Origin: Verrucomicrobiales bacterium
Lineage (GTDB): Bacteria > Verrucomicrobiota > Verrucomicrobiia > Limisphaerales > F1-80-MAGS106
Direction: 5' to 3'
Assembly (NCBI GenBank): GCA_005805305.1
Contig: SYMW01000259.1
Span: forward strand, 1-41,263
DNA length: 41,263 nucleotides
The translations under genes were made by a program, and so were the position numbers. How positions within the stretch are numbered: the first letter of the stretch is position 1; the number at the start of each line of letters is the position of its first letter. The notes beneath the pieces are model-generated. The model saw only the letters and a list, made by a program, of their open reading frames with translations. It searched no databases and had not been told where the DNA came from. This document shows, in pieces, positions 9,674 to 18,639 of the stretch.

Positions 9674-10549
9674 TCAAGGCCACCCGCCATTTTTGGTCGA
9701 GGGACAATACCAAGCGTCATTAGGGCCATCAAAGTTGGGGGTTTCGGGCCACACCGTGGTCCCCGCCAACTGCTTTGTAAACCAGTTCCCAAAGCGCAGG
9801 GCGTAAGCGCGTCCCGACAGATCTCCAAAAGTGGCTATCCCTCCCACATTTTGGCCCTGGGTAGCGGCCTTTCGCGAGCTCGCGTGACGCTGGGAAATGC
9901 CTTCAAACGGAGAACTCCCGACGTCGTTGAAATTAAATTGCGTCATCTCGGCCGGGGCTTCCCACATGAGCATGCCCGTGGGCCGCATGTCGGATAGTTT
10001 GAACAAAGAAGTGGCTTCTGACTTGGTCGAAGTTGTGAAGGCGATGGTCGAACCGTTCCAAAGATAACTCGTGATTTTGATGTTCCGGCGTTTGTAATCC
10101 GCGAGGGCCTTTCCGGTGTTACGTTCGGCCAAATCCCGGGGGCAAGTGAGAACCTTCTCGCTCCCAAGGTAAGGCCCAAGCTGGCTTCTCTTGAAGTATT
10201 CGACCTGGTTAGTCCAGATGGTATTGTCAGATCTGCCTTCGCCGTTGGGAATTCCCTTGGAGGTGCTCCAGGAATCCCGATCAGAGCAGTCTCCCCAACT
10301 GGCGTAAGGAATGTAATCGTTGTTGTCGTTCGCGAAAATGTTCGCGGCGATCACGATCTGCCGAATGTTGTTCAAATCATTCGAGAGCAAGGCTCGGTCT
10401 TTGGCTTTGCTGAGCGCGGGCAAAAGCATTCCGGCGAGAATCGCAATGATCGCGATCACCACCAGCAGTTCGATCAGCGTGAACCCTTGGTCTCTCGATG
10501 CCGGCGCGCTCCTGGTTTCGGGAGATTCGGAAGTCGTTGAGTCATTCAT
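9674..10549 (-). CDS. Pseudopilin-like secreted protein
   Basis: A 291-residue protein with a 21-residue hydrophilic leader, then [13 protein letters not shown] at residues 22-34 and one membrane helix to about residue 47. The exported domain has conserved features of the H-X9-DG pseudopilin group: [12 protein letters not shown] after the helix, a VLTCPRD cysteine motif, and a C-terminal RHAS...[13 protein letters not shown] segment in which the usual VDG is GD. It lies 166 bases upstream of the haem-domain gene on the same strand. It could be co-transcribed with that gene, though nothing in the sequence shows a functional link. Start ATG at 10549. It is an orphan pseudopilin without secretion genes beside it. 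Confidence 0.9.
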   Translation of the reverse strand: MNDSTTSESPETRSAPASRDQGFTLIELLVVIAIIAILAGMLLPALSKAKDRALLSNDLNNIRQIVIAANIFANDNNDYIPYASWGDCSDRDSWSTSKGIPNGEGRSDNTIWTNQVEYFKRSQLGPYLGSEKVLTCPRDLAERNTGKALADYKRRNIKITSYLWNGSTIAFTTSTKSEATSLFKLSDMRPTGMLMWEAPAEMTQFNFNDVGSSPFEGISQRHASSRKAATQGQNVGGIATFGDLSGRAYALRFGNWFTKQLAGTTVWPETPNFDGPNDAWYCPSTKNGGWP

Positions 10550-10700
10550 CGGCTGCGGGGGTTACTCTCTGTCACGATATGGGGATGCGCCAAGGAATCA
10601 AGTTCCGAATCATCCTATCGCGATCGATCCGGGGCAAACAGGAGGATGCGAACAACCTCCAAGCGATCTGAACGAGCGTGGCACGAACGAAGCGACGGTC

Positions 10701-11897
10701 TCAGACCCCCGCAAAAGCCCGATCCCAGTCCTTCCACACCGGTTCGTAGCCGAGCTTCCGAATCAACGCGGCCATTTCCAAGGCCGATCTTTCGTCGGCG
10801 ATATCAAACTGCCCGGTCGCCGCGGTGCGGCCGGTGGGGGCGCGTCCGCTGTGGGATTCTTCCGAAACAATCCGGCCTCTGTGAGTGCGATGCACGTTTT
10901 CGTGGCCGGCGCCCGTGTAGCCCCCTGGTTCGGTGTGGCTGCCCGCGCTCACCATTGTGATGCCCAATGGAATCAGCCCATCCCGCAAGCGAGCGGATTC
11001 GCGCGTGGACAACACCAACCCCACGTCCGGGAGCAGCAGTCTAAACGCCGCGATGAGTTGCACGAGTTCTCTGTCTGCAATCCCGGACAAAGGCTTGAAT
11101 TCCCCGGCGGCGGGGCGCAATCGGGGAAAAGAGATTGTCAGATGGGCTTTCCAACAATGTTTCAACAGATAACGAGCGTGCGCCGCGAGAGCCAGGGCCT
11201 CCCGACGCCAATCACTCAAACCGAGGAGGGCTCCGATTCCGATCCGGCGAAACCCCGCCGCATACGCCCGCTCGGGCGTCTCCAACCGCCAATCGAAGTC
11301 CCTTTTAGGGCCCGCAGTGTGCATTTCGGAGTAGACCCCTCTGTCGTAAGTCTCCTGATACACCACCAGTCCGTCCGCGCCGGCCGCTGCCAGAGGCGCG
11401 TACTCGCCGGTCTCCATGGGGCCGACCTCCAGAGAGATGCCAGGGATGATGGGGCGCAGTACCTCCACGCACCGGGCCAGATAGCCGTTGGATACGAATC
11501 TTGGGTGCTCTCCAGCAACCAGGAGAACGCTTCGAAAACCCGTGTCTCTCAAACAAACCGCCTCGCGATAAATTTCATCGGCCGAGAGTGTGACCCTCAA
11601 GATGGGGTTATCCCTGGAGAATCCGCAATACTTGCAGTTGTTGATGCACTCATTGGACAGATACAAGGGCGCGAAGAAGCGGATCACTTTGCCGAAGCGC
11701 TGCCGCGTCAGGGATTGGGATTGCTGGCACAGCGTTTCGAGGAAATCCGCTCCGGCGGGCGATATCAGGCAGGCAAAGTCATCCAGTCCGGCGGCCCCTC
11801 GACTCAAAACCTGCGCGACTTGCGCGGCATCCGCGCTATTGGCTCGCCGGCACAGGGCTTCCAGCGGCAACGCGTTAAATTCAGGCACGAAGCTCAT
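10701..11897 (-). CDS. thiH: 2-iminoacetate synthase ThiH (radical SAM tyrosine lyase)
   Basis: A 398-residue radical SAM protein. It cleaves tyrosine to 2-iminoacetate (dehydroglycine) and p-cresol for the thiazole half of thiamine in anaerobe-type pathways. The 4Fe-4S cluster motif CX3CX2C is at Cys84, Cys88 and Cys91 (NECINNCKYCGF). Typical ThiH landmarks follow: LLVAGEHP, VYQETYD, FRRIGIGALLGL, LTISFPRLRPA, and an STRESARLRDGLIPLGIT stretch near the C-terminus. The ATG at 11897 gives the family length; the long upstream extension would run through the pyrophosphatase gene. It begins 17 bases after the pyrophosphatase stop on the same strand, so the two are probably co-transcribed. ThiG, ThiS and ThiF are not in the window. 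Confidence 0.93.
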   Translation of the reverse strand: MSFVPEFNALPLEALCRRANSADAAQVAQVLSRGAAGLDDFACLISPAGADFLETLCQQSQSLTRQRFGKVIRFFAPLYLSNECINNCKYCGFSRDNPILRVTLSADEIYREAVCLRDTGFRSVLLVAGEHPRFVSNGYLARCVEVLRPIIPGISLEVGPMETGEYAPLAAAGADGLVVYQETYDRGVYSEMHTAGPKRDFDWRLETPERAYAAGFRRIGIGALLGLSDWRREALALAAHARYLLKHCWKAHLTISFPRLRPAAGEFKPLSGIADRELVQLIAAFRLLLPDVGLVLSTRESARLRDGLIPLGITMVSAGSHTEPGGYTGAGHENVHRTHRGRIVSEESHSGRAPTGRTAATGQFDIADERSALEMAALIRKLGYEPVWKDWDRAFAGV

Positions 11898-11914
11898 CCT
11901 GAGTTCGGAGTCAT

Positions 11915-13564
11915 TCACCCCAGATTTTCCAGGCGATGGGCCAAGTACGGGAGCAACTGCTTCTTCCTCGACACCACGCCTTCGAGCTGGAACACGCCGG
12001 GCTCCAAGCTGGGGTAGTGAATCTGGCTCGTGAAATCCGTTGGCCCCGCGACGACCAGCAGCGAGGTCTGCAGCACCACATCCGTAACGAGCAATGCGGA
12101 AAAAAAGTAATTGTGCGACAGCCGATAGGCCTCCAAGGCCGCGGTCACCTCGTGCTTTTGGCGGTTGAAAGATTCGAACCCGATCTCCTCGATTTGCGCC
12201 ACGCTGAACCGCATCTGCCGTTCGACGTATTCCTTGCAATCGGTGGCAATCGCTTGGGCGGACGTTCTGGAGGTCAACACGGATCCCGACTCAAACAGCT
12301 TTTCAGTGAACTCCGAGGCCTTGACTTCCGCGATGCGCTCCAGCTTCCGCAACACCTTCACGTCCTTCTCCGTGGTGGTGGGCGAGTTCAAATTCAGAGT
12401 GTCGGACACGACTCCAGCCAGCAGTAATCCCGCCACGGGCTTTGTCAGGGGCGCCTTGCTTCGAAAGAAGCAATCCGCCACGATCGTGCTGGTCGATCCC
12501 ACGGGTTCGTTGCGGAATAAGATCGGCTGATGGGTCGTGAGAGCGCCGATGCGGTGATGATCGATGATCTCGATGATCTCCACTAGATCCGCCCCGGGAA
12601 CGGCTTGGGACAGCTCGTTGTGATCCACGAGGATCAATTGCCGGCCAATTTTTTTCAGGAAGTCTGATTTCGACAGCATCCCGACGACGCGGCGGGCTTC
12701 GTCGACCACCGGAAAAACGTTTTGCTGGACCGCCGCCGCCATGCGCTTCGCGTTCGAGAGCGCTTCATCGCGCCGCACAGTCTCGAACTGGGTGTCCAAG
12801 AGACGCGACACCGAAATCGCGGCCCGGCACAGCATGGCGGTGGCGGCGGAATCATGAGGAGACAACACGACGCCGACCTCGTTGCTTTTCGCCGAGCTAA
12901 GAACTTCGGGATCGACCGGCAGGCCGCCCGTGATGACGATCACCCGGACTCGCCGCTGGATCGCCAGCATTTGGATATCGATCCGATCCCCGACCACGAC
13001 GACCAGTTTCTCACGGGGGTAATCCTGAACCCTCCGCGCGAACGAATCAAATTTCATCGCCCCGATCATGAGGACCAGATCCTCTTCCCGGTCCGGGTCC
13101 ACGGCAAAGAGCATGGTTCCCTTCAATGTCCTGGAGAGGTTGCGAACCGAAGCCAGGATCCGCCTCGAGGACATCGGGTCCGACGAGTCGGGAAAAAAGA
13201 ACTTGCTGGCCTTGAACACGGAAACCAATCCCTGGCAACACCCATCCTCCGCGATCACCGGCAGGACCCGGATGTGCGTATCGTCCATCATCGTCAGCGC
13301 GTCCCCAGCCGACGTCCCGGGAGGGACGCTCAAGACCTGGGTTTGCATCACGTCGCGCACCTTTGGAGACACATCGGCGATGAGAATTGGAGGCGGCACT
13401 CCAAAATACTTCAGAACGAAGTCGATGCGGTCGTTGGTGTCGCCACAGCGCGCGGCGACCGCGGATGGAGTTCCGGTGAGACGCTTGAACTCCGCGTAAC
13501 CCACGGCGGAACAAATCGCGTCGGTGTCAGGATTCTTATGCCCGATGACCAGTACTTCGCTCAT
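11915..13564 (-). CDS. ppaC: Putative manganese-dependent inorganic pyrophosphatase with CBS-DRTGG-CBS insert
   Basis: A 549-residue family II pyrophosphatase that hydrolyses PPi to phosphate. The DHH domain starts at residue 1 with GHKNPDTDAICSA (metal ligands His9, Asp13, Asp15). A regulatory insert follows: CBS1 at about 65-120 (VMQTQVLSVPPG, HIRVLPV), a DRTGG-like domain at about 130-250, and CBS2 at about 255-305 (QQNVFPVVDE). The DHH domain resumes with DHN at 314-316 and DHH at 335-337, and a DHHA2 domain closes the protein. CBS-containing family members are usually inhibited by AMP/ADP and activated by ATP or diadenosine polyphosphates; that is family knowledge, not visible here. It is divergent from parA across 112 bases and probably the first gene of an operon with thiH. 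Confidence 0.93.
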   Translation of the reverse strand: MSEVLVIGHKNPDTDAICSAVGYAEFKRLTGTPSAVAARCGDTNDRIDFVLKYFGVPPPILIADVSPKVRDVMQTQVLSVPPGTSAGDALTMMDDTHIRVLPVIAEDGCCQGLVSVFKASKFFFPDSSDPMSSRRILASVRNLSRTLKGTMLFAVDPDREEDLVLMIGAMKFDSFARRVQDYPREKLVVVVGDRIDIQMLAIQRRVRVIVITGGLPVDPEVLSSAKSNEVGVVLSPHDSAATAMLCRAAISVSRLLDTQFETVRRDEALSNAKRMAAAVQQNVFPVVDEARRVVGMLSKSDFLKKIGRQLILVDHNELSQAVPGADLVEIIEIIDHHRIGALTTHQPILFRNEPVGSTSTIVADCFFRSKAPLTKPVAGLLLAGVVSDTLNLNSPTTTEKDVKVLRKLERIAEVKASEFTEKLFESGSVLTSRTSAQAIATDCKEYVERQMRFSVAQIEEIGFESFNRQKHEVTAALEAYRLSHNYFFSALLVTDVVLQTSLLVVAGPTDFTSQIHYPSLEPGVFQLEGVVSRKKQLLPYLAHRLENLG

Positions 13565-13676
13565 GGCAAATCAGCCGCGCCGAAGCTAAACGTTGATGCG
13601 GGAGGCCGCAAGCGTGCTTCCGAAAATTCGCGAATCGTGCGGCAAACGCGACATTACTGCGATTTTCCTGGATTGA

Positions 13677-14513
13677 ATGGCGGAACTGCCGGTTAATTTG
13701 ACTGTGGCAACGGCAGTCATTGCGGTGGCAAACCAGAAAGGGGGGGTTGGCAAAACCACCACCAGCGTGAATTTGGCTGCCTGCCTGGCGGCCATTGGCC
13801 AGTCGGTCCTGCTGGTCGATATGGATTCCCAGGCCAACGCGACCAGCGGTGTGGGCCTCGAAAAAATCGAGGGCGCCAGCGCCTACCGTCCCTTATTGGG
13901 GGAAGGCCCTTTGGCTGACAAAATCAAGCCCACGGCCTTCGAAAACCTCCACGTGATCCCCAGTGAAGTGGACTTGTGCGGCGCTGAGATCGAATTAGCG
14001 CAAATGGACAGCCATCTCTATCGGCTGCGAATGGCGTTGGAACCGATCCGGAACTCGCAAAAGTTCCAGATCATCATCATCGATTGCCCGCCCTCGCTAG
14101 GGATCGTGACATTGAACACATTCGCGGCGGCGGACTGGCTCTTGGTGCCGCTGCAGTGCGAGTATTACGCCCTGGAAGGCATAGCCATGATACAACGGGT
14201 CTTGAATCAAGTGAGGGAATCCAGCACGAACGCGCGCTTGGAGTTGTTGGGCGTGGTGATGACCATGTTCGACGGTCGGACCCGCTTGGGACAGCAGGTT
14301 TTGGGGGAAGTGAGGCAGCATTTCGGAGCCAAGGTGTTCGACACCGTCATCCCGCGGGCCACCCGGCTGGCTGAAGCGCCGAGCTTTGGGAAACCGATCA
14401 TTCACTATGATCAATACAGCGCAGGAGCCGCCGCGTACGAGGTGCTTGCGAAGGAAGTTTTGGATCGGTTGACCCTTCTGGCGCCTGCGACGCCCAAGAC
14501 AGTTTCGGGTTGA
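13677..14513 (+). CDS. parA: ParA/Soj-type chromosome-partitioning ATPase
   Basis: A 278-residue ParA-family protein with a deviant Walker A motif KGGVGKTT at residues 21-28, LLVDMDSQANATSG (Walker A') and IIIIDCPPSLG (Walker B). It carries the Soj-like C-terminus with PRATRLAEAPSFGKPI. ParA dimerises on ATP, binds DNA non-specifically and moves ParB-parS complexes. The gene stands alone: no parB, gidA/B or parS-like sequence is evident nearby, although chromosomal soj is usually followed by spo0J. ParB may be encoded elsewhere. The ATG at 13677 lies 11-12 residues ahead of the conserved strand. The next gene, aspS, starts 72 bases downstream on the same strand; a small hairpin (CAGCC-TTATG-GGCTG) lies between them. 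Confidence 0.93.
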   Translation: MAELPVNLTVATAVIAVANQKGGVGKTTTSVNLAACLAAIGQSVLLVDMDSQANATSGVGLEKIEGASAYRPLLGEGPLADKIKPTAFENLHVIPSEVDLCGAEIELAQMDSHLYRLRMALEPIRNSQKFQIIIIDCPPSLGIVTLNTFAAADWLLVPLQCEYYALEGIAMIQRVLNQVRESSTNARLELLGVVMTMFDGRTRLGQQVLGEVRQHFGAKVFDTVIPRATRLAEAPSFGKPIIHYDQYSAGAAAYEVLAKEVLDRLTLLAPATPKTVSG

Positions 14514-14585
14514 AATCCGTTTTAGACCCGCCAACATCGCGCCTCACGAAAATCAGCCTTATGGGCTGAAGCCCGACCAGTTGTC

Positions 14586-16385
14586 ATGAAACGAACTCAT
14601 CATTGCAACGAATTACGCCCTTCCCACGCGGGCGAGACCGCCACGTTGTCCGGGTGGGTGCATTCGCGGCGAGACCTGGGTGGCGTCATCTTCCTCGACA
14701 TCCGAGATCGCGAAGGGAGGACTCAAACGGTTTTTGATCCTTCCGACCTCACGCCAGAGTTATTCAGTCTCGCTGGTTCGCTGAGAAGCGAGTGCGTCGT
14801 TTCGGTCACGGGAAAGGTGCGGGTCAGGCCGGCTGGAACCAATAATCCAAAAATTGCGACCGGGGAAGTGGAGATCCAAGCCTCCGCGCTGACGGTTCTT
14901 AATTACGCGGATGTTCTCCCGTTCCCGGTAGACGATCCCGAAACCGCCGCGAAAGTGCATGAAGAATTACGGCTTCAGTATCGGTATCTCGATCTGCGCC
15001 GGCCCGAGATGGCCAGGAACCTCCGAGTCCGCAGCAAAGTCGCCACCGCCACCCGCGTCTTCCTCGACGACCAGGGCTTCCTCGAGGTGGAAACCCCCAC
15101 GCTGTTCAAGTCGACACCCGAAGGCGCGCGCGAGTTCGTCGTGCCGAGCCGGCTTCATCCAGGACAGTTTTACGCGCTGCCCCAGTCGCCGCAGCAGTTC
15201 AAGCAAATCCTCATGGTCGCCGGCGTCGAGCGTTACTTTCAACTGGCTCGATGTTATCGCGACGAAGATCTGAGGGCGGACCGCCAGCCTGAGTTCACGC
15301 AGGTGGATATCGAGATGTCGTTCATCGATCGGGAGGATCTCTACACGCTCATTGAAGGCCTGCTCAAACGGATTTGGAGCACCGCGCTGGACCGGGACAT
15401 TCCCACGCCATTTCCGAGGATCTCGTTTCAAGAGGCGCTGAATCGATTCGGCATCGACAAACCGGACACCCGGTTTCCGATGGAACTGGTGGATCTAACG
15501 GAGGATTTTCGCGCGAGCGCCTTTAAGGTTTTCAGCGGCGCGATTGCCCAGGGAGGTGTGGTGAAAGCGCTCAACGCGAAGGGTCTTGCCCAGGCGACCC
15601 AGGGGCAGATCGAAACCATGACGGACTACGCGAAGGGTTTCGGAGCCAGGGGGCTCGCCTTCATCAAGGTGGAGAATGGAGATTGGAAATCTCCCATCGT
15701 CAAATTCTTCACCGAACCGGAAAAGGAAGCCCTGCGATCGAAGCTCGGAATCGAAGAGGGTGATTTGATCTTGTTTGCCGCGGACCAATGGCTCAACGCT
15801 TGCGAGATTCTGGGCAAGATCCGCCTCTACTGCGCGGAGGTTCTCAAATCCTTGGGCAAGCTCGAGATTCCAGCCGATCGCTTCGATTTTCTGTGGGTCG
15901 TGGATTTTCCTTTGCTCAGCTTCGATAAAGAGCAGCACCGATGGTATTCGAGTCATCATCCGTTCACGGCGCCTGTCGCGGAGGATATCCCGCTCCTGGC
16001 CAGCGATCCCAAGAAAGTTCGAGGCCAGCATTACGACGTCGTAGTCAATGGGGTCGAACTCGGCGGCGGATCGATCAGAATTCACCAGCCGGATGTCCAG
16101 AAAATGATCTTCGAACAGATCCTCCAAATCCCCCCCGAGCTCGTCAAAGCCCGGTTCGGTTACATGCTGGAGGCATTCCGGTTTGGGTGCCCTCCCCATG
16201 GAGGCATCGCGCTTGGATTCGACCGGTTGGTCGCGATTCTCTGCGGGTCGACCAGCATCCGAGATGTCATCGCGTTTCCAAAGACGGCCAAAGGAACTTG
16301 TCTGATGACCGATTCACCAGCGAATTTGGAGCCTAAACAAGTGCGAGACCTTTACCTCGAAACTCGATTGCCGAAGAAAGAGTGA
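14586..16385 (+). CDS. aspS: Aspartyl-tRNA synthetase
   Basis: A 599-residue bacterial-type class IIb synthetase that charges tRNA with aspartate. The N-terminal OB-fold anticodon domain spans about 1-110 (GWVHSRRDLGGVIFLDIRDR). The catalytic core contains YRYLDLRRPEM, ETPTLFKSTPEGAREF, FRDE-type motif 2 (CYRDEDLRADRQPEFTQ) and motif 3 (GGIALGFDRLVAIL). The GAD insertion occupies about 290-420. Length matches the family. The residue after RRD is Leu, as in tRNA-Asp-specific enzymes, but the loop RPAGTNNP carries a Gly where non-discriminating enzymes do, so specificity is not decided by sequence alone. It ends 3 bases before the stop of the convergent dprA. Confidence 0.97.
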   Translation: MKRTHHCNELRPSHAGETATLSGWVHSRRDLGGVIFLDIRDREGRTQTVFDPSDLTPELFSLAGSLRSECVVSVTGKVRVRPAGTNNPKIATGEVEIQASALTVLNYADVLPFPVDDPETAAKVHEELRLQYRYLDLRRPEMARNLRVRSKVATATRVFLDDQGFLEVETPTLFKSTPEGAREFVVPSRLHPGQFYALPQSPQQFKQILMVAGVERYFQLARCYRDEDLRADRQPEFTQVDIEMSFIDREDLYTLIEGLLKRIWSTALDRDIPTPFPRISFQEALNRFGIDKPDTRFPMELVDLTEDFRASAFKVFSGAIAQGGVVKALNAKGLAQATQGQIETMTDYAKGFGARGLAFIKVENGDWKSPIVKFFTEPEKEALRSKLGIEEGDLILFAADQWLNACEILGKIRLYCAEVLKSLGKLEIPADRFDFLWVVDFPLLSFDKEQHRWYSSHHPFTAPVAEDIPLLASDPKKVRGQHYDVVVNGVELGGGSIRIHQPDVQKMIFEQILQIPPELVKARFGYMLEAFRFGCPPHGGIALGFDRLVAILCGSTSIRDVIAFPKTAKGTCLMTDSPANLEPKQVRDLYLETRLPKKE

Positions 16386-16388
16386 GGA

Positions 16389-17492
16389 TCACCGTATCCG
16401 AAGGAATTGCTTCCCTGGAACTTGGCGGATCAGCCGCTTGATCTCGAGGCTCAGCAAAGTCGAGGCCGTGGCAGACGGGCCCAGTCCGCTCAGGACGCTG
16501 AGCTCGTCCATCCCAATGGCTTCCATTCCCAGTTGATCGAATATTTTTTGCTCAGTTTCGGTCAAGGAGGGTATGGCGAAGCCAGCCTCTTTCTGGGAGT
16601 GGCGGGCATTTTTCGCGGGAAATAGATATTCAAATTCCGAAAGCACGTCTTCGACACATTCGCACAATTTGGCGCCCTTCTTGATCAGTTCATGGCAGCC
16701 CTTGCTGCGCGGGGAATCGATCCGGCCCGGCACCGCGAACACTTGCCGCCCACAGTCCACCGCCATGTTGGCGGTGATCAATGCGCCGCTGGTGAGGTTG
16801 GCTTCCACCACCAACGTTCCCAATGTCATCCCGGCCACGATGCGGTTGCGGATTGGAAAACTTTGCTTGTCCGCGGGCCGGTTGAAAGGAAACTGCGTGA
16901 TGAGGGCTCCGCGGCCGGCAATTTGTTCGAACAAAGCCGCGTTCTCGCTTGGGAACACAACATTGATTCCAGTGCCCAACACCGCGATGGTTCGGCCTCC
17001 CGACTTGAGGGCGCCTTGATGGGCCGCGGTGTCTATTCCACGAGCCCCCCCGCTGACGACGGTCACTCCGGCGGAGCCCAGTTGAAACGCGAATTTTCGG
17101 CCCGAATCCATCCCATACGGGGTGGTTAGCCTCGATCCCACGATCGCCACCCCGCGGTGATCCGCATGCTCGATCTTCCCGCGAACATAAAGCACTATCG
17201 GGGGATCGTAGATTTCCCGCAGCGACATGGGATAGGCGCTGTCCTCCTGCGTCAGGACAGAACACCCGGATTCATCGATCCGCCGAAGCTCGGCAGCCAG
17301 GTTCACATTCGACTCCCAGCCGGCAATGGCGGTGGCGGTTTCATCGCCAATTCCCTCGACGCGCGCTAACTGTTCCCGGGTCGCCGCAAGAATGGCGGGG
17401 GCCGTTCCAAAATGGTCCAGCAAATGACGGACTCGGACCGGGCCGACGTGATCAATCATGTTGAGGGCGATGAACGCCTCCAGAACCTCCAT
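16389..17492 (-). CDS. dprA: DNA-processing protein DprA
   Basis: A 367-residue DprA/Smf protein that binds incoming single-stranded DNA and loads RecA during natural transformation. An N-terminal helix-hairpin-helix/SAM-like region (HVGPVRVRHLLDHFG, VEGIGDETA) covers about 1-60. The Rossmann-fold domain at about 100-290 contains VAIVGSRLTTPYG, VSGGARGIDTAAHQGAL, AVLGTGINVVFP, FPIRNRIVAGM and the VFAVPGRIDSPRSKGCH ssDNA-pocket segment. A winged-helix domain (ETEQKIFDQLG, LSVLSGL) forms the C-terminus. The ATG at 17492 is chosen; the open frame extends 77 codons upstream but that part has no family similarity. It is divergent from the HAD gene, with 143 bases between starts. Confidence 0.95.
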   Translation of the reverse strand: MEVLEAFIALNMIDHVGPVRVRHLLDHFGTAPAILAATREQLARVEGIGDETATAIAGWESNVNLAAELRRIDESGCSVLTQEDSAYPMSLREIYDPPIVLYVRGKIEHADHRGVAIVGSRLTTPYGMDSGRKFAFQLGSAGVTVVSGGARGIDTAAHQGALKSGGRTIAVLGTGINVVFPSENAALFEQIAGRGALITQFPFNRPADKQSFPIRNRIVAGMTLGTLVVEANLTSGALITANMAVDCGRQVFAVPGRIDSPRSKGCHELIKKGAKLCECVEDVLSEFEYLFPAKNARHSQKEAGFAIPSLTETEQKIFDQLGMEAIGMDELSVLSGLGPSATASTLLSLEIKRLIRQVPGKQFLRIR

Positions 17493-17635
17493 GGATAGAT
17501 TACTAACCCACCCTCCGTTCCCGAGGCAAGCCAAGAACCGAGACCAAAGACGGTTATTTACGGCGAATCCCTTGACCCGAGGAGCCGTCCGCATAACAGT
17601 GGTGCCGCGACAAGAAATAACGTTCTCTCCATTGC

Positions 17636-18385
17636 GTGATAAAAGCCGTTCTTTTCGACATCGATGGGACTTTGGTCCGAACCGGCGGCGCCGGAGTGCG
17701 CGCTTTCGATCGCACTTCAGCAACCGTGTTTGGGATTCCCAACGGGACCAGCCACCTGCGGTTCGCGGGGCGAACCGACACGGGATTAATCAGGGAGTTC
17801 TTCCAGCGCCACGGAATCCAGGACACGGCGGAAAACCTGGAACGATTTCTCAATGCGTATGTCCACCTCCTCGATCACTCGCTGGCCACTTCCACCTCGG
17901 AGCTGTGCCCCGGGGTGGATCGCTGGCTTTGCGACCTGAAAAAGTCGAGGAAATCGCCTCTCGTGGGCCTTTTAACGGGGAACATCCGGCTAGGGGCGGA
18001 AATCAAACTGAGACACTTTGGGCTCTGGGACGCTTTTGCGGTTGGCGCGTTCGGTTGCGATCATTCAGACCGCAACAAGCTAGCCGAAATCGCGCTTCGA
18101 CGCTGTTCACAACTTCTAGGAACCCCTCTTCAAGGAAGGGAAGTTCTTGTGATCGGTGACACACCCCTTGATATCGAGTGCGCCCGCGCCATCGGAGCGC
18201 CGTGTCTCGCGGTCGCCACTGGTGATTATGGAGTGGGGCAGTTGATGCGACACCAACCCACCTGGGCAGTGGAAAACCTCGAAACTCTAGATGCCGAGAC
18301 TTACTTGAAAGAGCCTTCGACCCGCCGCAAGACGCCTCCGGGGCGACCGAAAACTCGATCCTCCAATTCGCCGAAAAAATCCTGA
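17636..18385 (+). CDS. HAD-family phosphatase, phosphoglycolate phosphatase-like
   Basis: A 249-residue haloacid-dehalogenase hydrolase of the Gph/PGPase-like group. Motif I is FDIDGTLVRTGG near residues 7-18 (nucleophile Asp), a helical cap follows (FQRHGIQDTAENLERFL), motif II is GLLTGNI, and motifs III/IV appear as LVIGDTPLDIECARAIGA. The C-terminal 25 residues are a basic, Pro/Ser-rich tail (RRKTPPGRPK) not needed for the fold. Substrate cannot be read from the sequence; 2-phosphoglycolate or another small phosphoester is likely. The start is GTG at 17636. The gene is followed 11 bases later by the dispersed repeat at 18396-18562. Confidence 0.9.
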   Translation: MIKAVLFDIDGTLVRTGGAGVRAFDRTSATVFGIPNGTSHLRFAGRTDTGLIREFFQRHGIQDTAENLERFLNAYVHLLDHSLATSTSELCPGVDRWLCDLKKSRKSPLVGLLTGNIRLGAEIKLRHFGLWDAFAVGAFGCDHSDRNKLAEIALRRCSQLLGTPLQGREVLVIGDTPLDIECARAIGAPCLAVATGDYGVGQLMRHQPTWAVENLETLDAETYLKEPSTRRKTPPGRPKTRSSNSPKKS

Positions 18386-18395
18386 CGCCGTCGTG

Positions 18396-18562
18396 AACCT
18401 TAAAGCGGCAGTCGTCCACGGCGAATCTTCGCAAGATCTTGGCGATAAAGTTTTTGCGAATCACTCACCAGGTCCATGTCCGGATAGGCTCCGTCGTCTC
18501 GCCTTGCCAGAGATTCACTCTGGCACAACAAATGCCCACCGAATTCGTGAACGGCACACTAG
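18396..18562 (-). repeat. Dispersed repeat, copy 1 (most complete, minus orientation)
   Basis: Read on the minus strand it starts CTAGTGTGCCGTTCACGA and ends CCGCTTTAAGGTT. Its first 94 bases match 38290-38383 at 87 positions without gaps, and its last 73 bases match 40451-40523 at 64 positions without gaps. It contains an 8-bp hairpin at 18505-18525 (TGCCAGAG/CTCTGGCA) and a smaller one at 18425-18437 (ATCTT-CGC-AAGAT). One frame is open from the TAG within the terminal CTAG to a TAA at 18400-18402, and contains an ATG at 18477-18475 giving a 25-residue peptide (MDLVSDSQKLYRQ start). Whether this peptide is made is unknown. It sits just past the HAD gene. Confidence 0.8.
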
Positions 18563-18639
18563 GCAGGAAAAACGCGGCGGGCCACGGTGGTGGGGAATCG
18601 GTGTCTATTCCGGCCCTTCGCAGGCCAAACTGGAATCAC

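Noticed and set aside
10320-12017. 565-codon plus-strand open frame
   Set aside because: It lies opposite the second pseudopilin and thiH, has no family motif and low-complexity composition.
12160-12180. GATTCGAACCCG, a T-arm-like string on the minus strand
   Set aside because: It is within the coding sequence of the pyrophosphatase and no cloverleaf forms.
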